Shown piece after piece: positions 13,284 to 18,512 of a DNA stretch of 18,512 nucleotides. Under the pieces are notes generated by a model, which saw nothing but the letters and a program-made list of their open reading frames with translations, did no database searches and was not told where the DNA came from. Position 1 is the first letter of the stretch. Every line of letters starts with the position of its first letter. The position numbers and the translations under genes are program-made. The stretch lies in assembly GCA_043798375.1 (NCBI GenBank), contig JAZDOS010000040.1, positions 1 to 18,512 on the forward strand, written 5' to 3'. The DNA is from JAPLMI01 sp043798375. GTDB lineage: Bacteria; Omnitrophota; Gorgyraeia; 2-01-FULL-45-10.

Positions 13284-15142
13284 GCGCAATACGCGCGGCG
13301 CGATACGCATACGCCGCGAATGACGCGCCGTCAAAGGTATCGCAGGAATCTTACGCCGAACTTGTGAAGAAAAACCTTGAGCTCGAGGAACACCTCGCGA
13401 AACTGAAGACCGTGAATAAACTTTTGGATGATAAGATGCTGAAACTGCAGGGAGATTTTAATACGCGGACAGATACCGCGGGGGAATTGGAGAAGAAGCT
13501 AAAAAGCGCGCAAGCCGAGGCGCGGGAAGCGAAAAAAATAGAAGGCCAGAGGACGGAAGAGTCGGAAAAGAAGATAAGCCGGCTGGAGAAGAAGCTGAAA
13601 GACGCGGAAGATCAGCGTCAGAAACGGGAAGCGGTAAGCCCGAAGCCGGAAGAAGCAAAGGCGGCAAATGACACCGGCCTTAAGGCCGAGATGGAAAAGT
13701 CGAAGCAAAACCTCAATGCCTTGATAAATAAAACTCAAGAGTTGGAAGCCAAAAATAAAGAGGCCCTGGACGCCCTTGACGCGGCAATGGCCGAGAAGGC
13801 AGGGATCGAAGGCGAGCTTAAAGCCAAAGAAGAGGAGCTCGCGAGCCTGACGGCGGCCGCCGCGGCCGAGGAACAGGTGAAGTCGCTTGAGGCAAAGCTC
13901 AAGGGCTCCGCGCCGCCGCAAGGCCCATCCGCCGCCGGAAACGAAACGCTTAAGGCCGAGATAAAGAAACTTAAAGAGGCTCGCAGGGCCGCGGACGGCA
14001 GTATTCAAAGCCTGAAGTCCAGGAAGCAGGGTATAGGAGATGATATTAAGATAGCGACGGTGGAAAGAGAAAAGGCGAAGGATGAAGTTGAGATTAAGGA
14101 CGCCGGAGCCAGAATAAGAAAAACGACTGCTGAGAGAAGAGAGATAGAGACGGATATACAGAAGACGGAAGAAGAAAAGGCTAATATAGAAGAGGCGTTG
14201 AGGGTAAGGGAAGAAGAATTGATGAATACCGAGGAAGGTCAGGGTTCAGGGGACAGGGTTCAGGGTTCAGGGGACAGGGTTCAGGGGACAGGGGACAGGG
14301 GACAGGGGACAGGGGACAGGGGACAGGGGGAACAAAAGAAAAAAGAACTTGAGGACGCGATAATAAGGCTCGAAGAGGCGCTGGCCGGCGCTGATACGAG
14401 GATTAACGAGTACGATGCGAAGAAGAAAGAGGCGGATGAGGCGCTCGCATCGGCATTGGCGGAAAGGGAAGATGCGGAAAATGAGGTTCAGGGGACAGGG
14501 TTCAGGGGACAGGGTTCAGGGGACAGGGTTCAGGGGACAGGGGAAAAGATTAAAGGGCCGGAGAAGCAAAAGATAAAAGAGATGGAGAAAAAAATAAAAG
14601 ATTTCGAGCAAAAAATCAAAAAAGCCGAATCGGAAAATCAAAAGTTGCAGGCCAAAACCGAAAAACTGGAAAAGAAAATAGATAAACTTGAAGAAGAAAC
14701 AAAAGAGCAGGACGCTCTTTTGAAACTGAAAAAGACCGAAGTCAAGAGGCTGTCGAAATCGGCGGAATACGCCAGGCAGGCCGAGAAGGCCGTGGAGCGC
14801 AAAGAGGAGGCCGTCAAAAAAGAAAGAAAGGATATTGCGCATAAGATAAATAAAGAACGTTTAAATTTGCACTATAATCTCGCCGTTGTCTATGACAAGG
14901 CCGGCATGTATGAGGACGCCGAGCGCGAATACCTTAAGTGCCTTAAGTTAGACCCCAGAGACGCCGGCGTTCATTATAATCTGGGTATTCTTTATGATGA
15001 CAAACTCGGTAAAGACGGCTATGCGATCGAGCATTACAGGAAATTTTTACTGCTCCGACCCATGGGCGAGGACGCGACCCGCGTGAGAGAGTGGCTGTTC
15101 AATGTCGAACTTGAGAAGCGCATCGGGCTGGAAGCGCGGTGA
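13232..15142 (+). CDS. Secreted coiled-coil protein with C-terminal TPR repeats
   Basis: This is a 636-residue protein with GGAGG 5 nt before the ATG. Residues 1-28 form a signal peptide (LILTAIFLTVFLTHGAIRAARYAYA). A very long Glu/Lys/Ala-rich coiled coil follows from about 36 to 540, with heptad-like stretches such as LEEHLAKLKTVNKLLDD. Two TPR units end the protein: LHYNLAVVYDKAGMYEDAEREYLKCLKLDP (about 545-576) and VHYNLGILYDDK...YAIEHYRKFLLLRP. The coiled coil is broken by two heptamer arrays encoding Gly/Gln/Asp/Arg-rich text (QGTGDRG units) near residues 337-367 and 419-438. It lies directly behind the secretin gene and shares its RBS and signal-peptide DNA with the next gene. A periplasmic scaffold between secretin and substrate is plausible but unproven. 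Confidence 0.85.
   Translation: MRRLILTAIFLTVFLTHGAIRAARYAYAANDAPSKVSQESYAELVKKNLELEEHLAKLKTVNKLLDDKMLKLQGDFNTRTDTAGELEKKLKSAQAEAREAKKIEGQRTEESEKKISRLEKKLKDAEDQRQKREAVSPKPEEAKAANDTGLKAEMEKSKQNLNALINKTQELEAKNKEALDALDAAMAEKAGIEGELKAKEEELASLTAAAAAEEQVKSLEAKLKGSAPPQGPSAAGNETLKAEIKKLKEARRAADGSIQSLKSRKQGIGDDIKIATVEREKAKDEVEIKDAGARIRKTTAERREIETDIQKTEEEKANIEEALRVREEELMNTEEGQGSGDRVQGSGDRVQGTGDRGQGTGDRGQGEQKKKELEDAIIRLEEALAGADTRINEYDAKKKEADEALASALAEREDAENEVQGTGFRGQGSGDRVQGTGEKIKGPEKQKIKEMEKKIKDFEQKIKKAESENQKLQAKTEKLEKKIDKLEEETKEQDALLKLKKTEVKRLSKSAEYARQAEKAVERKEEAVKKERKDIAHKINKERLNLHYNLAVVYDKAGMYEDAEREYLKCLKLDPRDAGVHYNLGILYDDKLGKDGYAIEHYRKFLLLRPMGEDATRVREWLFNVELEKRIGLEAR
14240..14330 (+). repeat. 13-unit heptamer array inside the coiled-coil gene
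   Basis: Thirteen 7-bp units, all CAGGGTT, CAGGGGA or a final CAGGGGG, run without gaps. Six consecutive CAGGGGA units lie at 14282-14323. Seven is not a multiple of three, so three units encode one seven-residue period (QGTGDRG), and all three frames of the array are stop-free. Confidence 0.92.
14489..14544 (+). repeat. 8-unit heptamer array inside the coiled-coil gene
   Basis: Eight units alternate CAGGGGA and CAGGGTT, with a final CAGGGGA doublet. The unit family is the same as at 14240-14330, 11578-11605 and 17814-17848. Confidence 0.92.
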
Positions 15143-15146
15143 TTGC

Positions 15147-15181
15147 GCGTCATGCGTCATGCGTCATGCGTCGTGCGTTAT
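15147..15181 (+). repeat. Heptamer array between the coiled-coil and DUF2341 genes
   Basis: Units GCGTCAT three times, then GCGTCGT and GCGTTAT. It starts 4 bp after the stop at 15142 and ends just before the shared 65-bp repeat. Confidence 0.88.
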
Positions 15182-15185
15182 ATGA

Positions 15186-15250
15186 AACGGAGGTTCTTAT
15201 GCGAAGGCTAATTTTAACAGCGATATTTCTAACGGTATTTTTAACGCACG
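15186..15250 (+). repeat. 65-bp exact repeat covering RBS and signal peptide, copy 2
   Basis: Identical to 13219-13283. GGAGG lies at 15189-15193 and the ATG at 15199. Three heptamers GCGCAGC follow at 15253-15273, inside the end of the signal peptide (QRAARSAYA). Confidence 0.92.
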
Positions 15251-17811
15251 ACGCGCAGCGCGCAGCGCGCAGCGCATACGCCGGTTCCGACAAGGCGGCA
15301 CTCGTCTCCGCCGTCACCTATCGCTCGGACGGCGCGGGCGCCTGCACGTTCAAGAAGAACGGCAAGATTAGCGGCGCTAAAATCAATAAGGATGGCGCGA
15401 TAGAATGCTCGGGCTCATCCGGCTCCTACGAACTCAGCACCCCCATCGTAACCGACGACATGGTATGCGGTATTACCGCCAACTGGAGCTTCACGGGCAG
15501 GGTTACGCTTGAAGTGAGCGCCACAGGCAGCAAGAAAGATTACGTCCCAGTGGTAAACGGTGTTCCTTTGGAATGGGGGAAATTTACCGCCGGCAGTAAT
15601 ATTATCTGGCGCGCGGCGCTCGGGCCCGGCAGCACGCTTGAGAACGTCAAAATTACCTACATGGATCTCTCCGGCGTGCTCGGGACATGGGGAAATCCGG
15701 AACTTTCGGGTTTCGCAAGGCGCCTTCCTATATATATAACCAACACCGAAAACCGAACACCGAAAACCGATCTCTTTAATTATCAGATGCGGATAAGGGT
15801 GGGGGAGTCAAAAGGCGCGAAGGATTGCGACGTATATTTAACGGGCGCCGTCAGGGCCGACTTCGCCGACGTCAGATTTACGAATGCCGACAAAGAGACG
15901 CTCCTTCCTTATTATACGGAAGGGATCACCGGCCGCTCGCCCAACCGCGCCGCGGACTTCTGGGTGAAGATTCCGCAAATTCCCTTTAATGATAATATTA
16001 TCATATACCTTTATTATGGGAAGTCAGGGGCGAAAAGCCTTTCGGACGCCGATGCCGTCTTCGACTTTTTCGATGATTTTGACGGGGAGGGCCTGGAGGA
16101 CTGGAAATGGACTGCCGAATCGGATAACGAGGAGGCTGTCATCCAGATCGCCGATTCGGACATCAGGCTTTATGGAGCAAGGATCATATCGGCCGCGTAT
16201 GAATTGGCAGACGGAATCCTCGAATATAAGGCAAAGTCCACGGGCGGTGCGATCGCCGGCATTGCGAGGGCCGGGAAGTCCGGTAAAACGGATATTGGCA
16301 GGGTCGGTTATTCCTCAACGGCCGGCGGCGCCGAACACTGCGTAGCCGTCGGAAACAAGGTGAAGGTAAACGACCCAAGGGCGATACTGCTTAATACATT
16401 TTACAATTATAGAATTACGGCAAACGGTAAAGAGATTACATTTCAACGATACAATGCGGATTGGTCGACTCAGGAATCTGAGGTGAAATATCAGGATACG
16501 GGCGAGGCCTCGAAAGGCCCGATAGGCCTGTATACCGGCCGGGAGGGTCAAGGCATCTATTGCGGTTGGATAAGGGCTCGGCAATTCGCCGCGGCGCCTC
16601 CCGTCATAAATACGGAAATGACGGGTAAGGCCGGGGAGGAGGAGCCGAACATCGGCGATTTTCAGGATACGGCCGTTGCGCCTGACGGCGGCCTTATTTT
16701 GGCCGATAAGGCAAAAGAAGGTTCTTATGTCTCGCCCGTGATACACTCTTTATTCAAGGCGCGCATAATCGTGCCGAGTTGGGCCGAAAACACGAACCCG
16801 CAAACCGATAACCGAACACCGAAAACCGCGATAGCCGTCGACATTTCGGCGAAGGACGACGGCGTGTTCAAAAAAGACTGCGAAAATAAAAAATTCTATT
16901 ACGCCTCCAGGAAAGATTTTGCCGAGGGCGATGAACTCCGATGGCGCGTCCGGTTTTCGCAAACCGAAAACCGAACACCGCAAACCGGCGAAGGCTTACC
17001 GAGCCTCACGCGCTTCACCATGGACTTTAGGGACGGCATGATAAGCGTTATTTCGCCGAACGGCAAAGAGAGAATAGGCGCCGGGACGACACGCTCCATA
17101 GCATGGGACGCGTCCGGCTACGACCCGTCCTACAAGATGAGCATTTCGTATTCCAGGGACGGCGGGAGGAATTACAGCGCGATCTCCGCCGCGGAGGCCA
17201 ATAGCGGAAGGTATTTGTGGAAGGCCCCGGCCGATCTTACGGACAAAGCGCTCATCAGGGTAGCGGATTCTTTTAATGATAATATTTACGACGTGTCAAA
17301 CGCGTATTTTTCGATTGTTGAAGGCCCGGGGGACACTCTTAACCTTGGAGCCGGGGACACTTTGACGGCTGAATCGGCAGCCGGTACAAGCGAGGCGGAG
17401 GCGCCGGCGCAGGCCGCGGCGGAGGAAAAACAGGCGGAACAGGAGAAGCCGCTGACGAAAGGCAGCTACGAACTGCTTATCAAGGTGACGGAAGAAAAGG
17501 CCGCTGACAGGAAGCGGGGCAAGGCAAAGGCCGTGCCTACAGCCGGCGGTTACGAGGAAGGCGACATAGTCATGATCAAGCCGGCAGGGTTTCTCTGGGG
17601 CGCCGAGGAGAAGAAAAAGTTCCTGATAATACAGGCGAACCTTACCGATAAGGAGGCAAAGGAACTTATGATGCCGGGCAAAGGCAGGAAGCGTAAATTC
17701 AAAGTCGACCTCGCCAAACAGGGCCTTCTCGACGCGAAGGTTGCCGCGCTTGCCGGCATGCTCTCCGCAAAACCCGTCATAAAGCGCGAGGCGGTGGAGG
17801 AGAAGAAATAA
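15199..17811 (+). CDS. Large secreted DUF2341 protein with LamG-like and Ig-like regions
   Basis: This 870-residue protein starts at the ATG at 15199 (GGAGG 5 nt before). The GTG at 15139 lies in a repeat and has no RBS. A signal peptide covers 1-28. A beta-rich region (about 30-165) precedes a DUF2341 domain at about 172-290, with RRLPIYITN, ADFADVRFTNADKETLLPYY, FWVKIPQIPFNDNIIIYLYYG and FDFFDDFDG. A concanavalin/LamG-like region follows to about 468. An Ig-like domain lies at about 616-707, with ISPNGKERIGAGTTRSIAWD and YSRDGGRNYS. An Ala/Glu-rich linker leads to an unrecognised charged C-terminal domain (about 753-870). Three heptamer arrays encode ENRTPKT-like text. DUF2341 proteins are usually extracellular and linked to surface or pilus-like structures. 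As last gene of the operon it may be the substrate or an outer component. Confidence 0.85.
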   Translation: MRRLILTAIFLTVFLTHDAQRAARSAYAGSDKAALVSAVTYRSDGAGACTFKKNGKISGAKINKDGAIECSGSSGSYELSTPIVTDDMVCGITANWSFTGRVTLEVSATGSKKDYVPVVNGVPLEWGKFTAGSNIIWRAALGPGSTLENVKITYMDLSGVLGTWGNPELSGFARRLPIYITNTENRTPKTDLFNYQMRIRVGESKGAKDCDVYLTGAVRADFADVRFTNADKETLLPYYTEGITGRSPNRAADFWVKIPQIPFNDNIIIYLYYGKSGAKSLSDADAVFDFFDDFDGEGLEDWKWTAESDNEEAVIQIADSDIRLYGARIISAAYELADGILEYKAKSTGGAIAGIARAGKSGKTDIGRVGYSSTAGGAEHCVAVGNKVKVNDPRAILLNTFYNYRITANGKEITFQRYNADWSTQESEVKYQDTGEASKGPIGLYTGREGQGIYCGWIRARQFAAAPPVINTEMTGKAGEEEPNIGDFQDTAVAPDGGLILADKAKEGSYVSPVIHSLFKARIIVPSWAENTNPQTDNRTPKTAIAVDISAKDDGVFKKDCENKKFYYASRKDFAEGDELRWRVRFSQTENRTPQTGEGLPSLTRFTMDFRDGMISVISPNGKERIGAGTTRSIAWDASGYDPSYKMSISYSRDGGRNYSAISAAEANSGRYLWKAPADLTDKALIRVADSFNDNIYDVSNAYFSIVEGPGDTLNLGAGDTLTAESAAGTSEAEAPAQAAAEEKQAEQEKPLTKGSYELLIKVTEEKAADRKRGKAKAVPTAGGYEEGDIVMIKPAGFLWGAEEKKKFLIIQANLTDKEAKELMMPGKGRKRKFKVDLAKQGLLDAKVAALAGMLSAKPVIKREAVEEKK
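15742..15769 (+). repeat. Heptamer array inside the DUF2341 gene, first
   Basis: Units AACACCG, AAAACCG, AACACCG and AAAACCG encode NTENRTPKTD at the start of the DUF2341 domain. Confidence 0.85.
16788..16829 (+). repeat. Heptamer array inside the DUF2341 gene, second
   Basis: Six imperfect units of the AACACCG/AAAACCG family (AAACACG, AACCCGC, AAACCGA, TAACCGA, ACACCGA, AAACCGC) encode ENTNPQTDNRTPKT. Confidence 0.75.
16960..16987 (+). repeat. Heptamer array inside the DUF2341 gene, third
   Basis: Units CAAACCG, AAAACCG, AACACCG and CAAACCG encode QTENRTPQTG, the same seven-residue period as the other two sites. Confidence 0.82.
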
Positions 17812-17813
17812 GT

Positions 17814-17916
17814 CAGGGTTCAGGGGACAGGGGGCAGGGTTCAGGGGACGGGGATATCAGGAAATCGGGATATCAGGATTTGGGGACTGGGAAATTAGGA
17901 AATTAGGAAATTGGGA
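17814..17916 (+). repeat. Heptamer array followed by an octamer array after the operon
   Basis: Five heptamers (CAGGGTT, CAGGGGA, CAGGGGG, CAGGGTT, CAGGGGA) run from 17814 to 17848. Eight octamers then run from 17853 to 17916 (GATATCAG, GAAATCGG, GATATCAG, GATTTGGG, GACTGGGA, AATTAGGA twice, AATTGGGA). No convincing terminator was found for the operon; this array occupies the place. Confidence 0.82.
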
Positions 17917-17974
17917 TAAAGAATTTACCCAATACCCTGGCGCCGGTGAACGGCTGGGCGGGAAGAAGGCAAAA

Positions 17975-18142
17975 ATGCGGATTTTAAAATTAAAGCGGCA
18001 CAACTCTAAAAAAGAGATAGAATTTGAGTTGAGGTTTCTAAAATCCTTATCGCTGCGGCAGAGATTTGCGATGATGTTTAATAGGACAAAAGAAATGATT
18101 ACTCTATTGGACGGAGTTTTTGTCCGGCGAGCGATGGGCTGA
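17975..18142 (+). CDS. Small protein of a nucleotidyltransferase module, probably C-terminally truncated
   Basis: This 55-residue frame starts at ATG 17975, a short way after GAAGAAGGC. It begins MRILKLKRHNSKKEIEFELR and continues FLKSLSLRQRFAMMFNRTKEM. From memory this resembles small proteins coded just before DUF6036-type or related nucleotidyltransferases. The first ~45 residues look like a real, charged helical protein. The end (LDGVFVRRAMG) does not look like the usual tail, and the next frame carries a downstream gene fragment, so a deletion probably fused the two. It may no longer be functional. Confidence 0.6.
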   Translation: MRILKLKRHNSKKEIEFELRFLKSLSLRQRFAMMFNRTKEMITLLDGVFVRRAMG

Positions 18143-18234
18143 TAGACGGGAAAAGATTGGATAGGATTTTGGCAGAATACGGTTTGACCGAAAAGTTCGT
18201 TAAATTTAAAGAGGCGCGCGATGGAAGGCAGTAG
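18139..18234 (+). pseudogene. C-terminal remnant of a nucleotidyltransferase-like gene
   Basis: The frame reads LIDGKRLDRILAEYGLTEK and then FVKFKEARDGRQ with a stop at 18232-18234. It has no start codon or RBS of its own, and its frame is closed upstream at about 18079. The pattern is like the C-terminus of DUF6036-type nucleotidyltransferases (from memory). Its end overlaps the start of the next gene, as expected for an operon that lost its middle. Confidence 0.5.
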
Positions 18235-18409
18235 AAAAATCATCATCGGCGATAAAGTTATAACCCGCGAAGAGCTGTTTGAGGAGAAAGAAAAATTCCG
18301 CAAGGTTCAAGCCGCTATGCCTTTTGAAGAAAAGATAAAGGCATTGGTGGAATTGCAGAAAATCGCCTATAGCTGGGGCGGAAAAAAGGATGTTATTATC
18401 TGGATATGA
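18221..18409 (+). CDS. Small conserved-looking protein of a nucleotidyltransferase module
   Basis: This 62-residue protein contains IIIGDKVITREELFEEKEKF, then AAMPFEEKIKALVELQKIAYSWGGKKDVIIW. The PFEEKI-x(3)-V-x-LQKIA core is familiar from small proteins coded next to nucleotidyltransferase genes; the role is not known. GAGG lies before the ATG, and the start overlaps the remnant upstream. The stop overlaps the next start (ATGA), so it is coupled to the MNT gene that follows. It may be an antitoxin or adaptor. Confidence 0.7.
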   Translation: MEGSRKIIIGDKVITREELFEEKEKFRKVQAAMPFEEKIKALVELQKIAYSWGGKKDVIIWI

Positions 18410-18512
18410 ACGCGCAGCTTATGGAAAAAAAGACGAAACTTGAGCATGAGTTAAAGCGGATTACGGATATAGTAATCCGCGAATATACGCCGGAAAAGAT
18501 AATTTTATTCGG
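18406..18512 (+). CDS. MNT-type nucleotidyltransferase, 3'-truncated by the window end
   Basis: The 35 visible codons read MNAQLMEKKTKLEHELKRIT and then DIVIREYTPEKIILFG at the last base. The EYTPEKIILFG string is the standard lead-in to the GSxARG...D-x-D nucleotidyltransferase motif, which would lie just outside the window. Such minimal nucleotidyltransferases often pair with HEPN or other small proteins in toxin-antitoxin units. The ATG overlaps the preceding stop by 4 bp. Confidence 0.72.
   Translation, partial: MNAQLMEKKTKLEHELKRITDIVIREYTPEKIILF

Noticed and set aside
13499..14008. Minus-strand frame of 169 codons over the coiled-coil gene
   Set aside because: Leu/Phe-rich antisense of a Lys/Glu-rich coiled coil; expected by composition.
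14240..14544. CRISPR-like periodicity
   Set aside because: Units are 7 bp with no spacers and are translated; no cas gene is nearby.
15139..15198. GTG at 15139 as start of the DUF2341 protein
   Set aside because: The extra codons are GCGTCAT repeats without RBS, whereas the ATG at 15199 has GGAGG and a signal peptide identical to that of the preceding gene.
16315..16746. Minus-strand frame of 143 codons in the DUF2341 gene
   Set aside because: Antisense of a region with a good DUF2341/LamG-like pattern; no RBS or promoter.

Overview
The window looks like a chromosomal segment of a diderm (Gram-negative) bacterium. It has outer-membrane TpsB and secretin proteins, many Sec signal peptides, and sigma70-type promoters. 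The mix of a GLUG-rich haemagglutinin-like exoprotein, FecR, ExeA-type ATPase, GspC/GspD-like proteins, a DUF2341 protein and many intergenic tandem repeats is the kind of content seen in Candidatus Omnitrophota and related uncultured lineages. That placement is from gene content only and is tentative.

Layout. (1) Bases 1-5013: a two-partner secretion pair in convergent orientation. A 5'-truncated TpsA-type exoprotein (TPS domain, GLUG repeats, proline-rich linker) runs to 3228. Its likely TpsB transporter lies on the minus strand at 3289-5013, and an 18-bp perfect hairpin separates the two stops. (2) Bases 5083-7589: defence or addiction-like genes. An XRE regulator, a BECR-fold nuclease-like protein and a DUF2283 protein form the first module; after a FecR-domain protein comes a DUF6922/AbiEii nucleotidyltransferase module. 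The two modules have unrelated genes but nearly the same ~78-bp promoter/leader. (3) Bases 7679-9515: two small secreted proteins in convergent orientation, split by an ~880-bp segment carrying a DUF5678-like/retropepsin-like pair. A 140-bp direct repeat flanks this segment and leaves a gene remnant at each edge. (4) Bases 9516-9806: palindromic repeats and a strong promoter with a candidate operator.

(5) Bases 9807-17811: a tight six-gene plus-strand operon. It encodes a MerR-like HTH protein, an ExeA/GspA-type ATPase, a GspC-like inner-membrane protein, a GspD-like secretin, a secreted coiled-coil/TPR protein and a large secreted DUF2341/Ig-like protein. It reads as a reduced, secretin-centred envelope complex; no GspE, F, G or pilin gene is visible here. 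Heptanucleotide tandem arrays sit at or near most gene junctions and inside coding regions. (6) Bases 17812-18512: a heptamer/octamer array, then a nucleotidyltransferase-type locus scarred by a deletion, ending in a truncated MNT gene.

The most unusual features are the heptamer arrays placed through one operon (including an inverted pair in the secretin signal-peptide region), the shared promoter on two unrelated TA-like modules, and the repeat-bounded retropepsin cassette. No rRNA, tRNA, CRISPR array or transposase was recognised.
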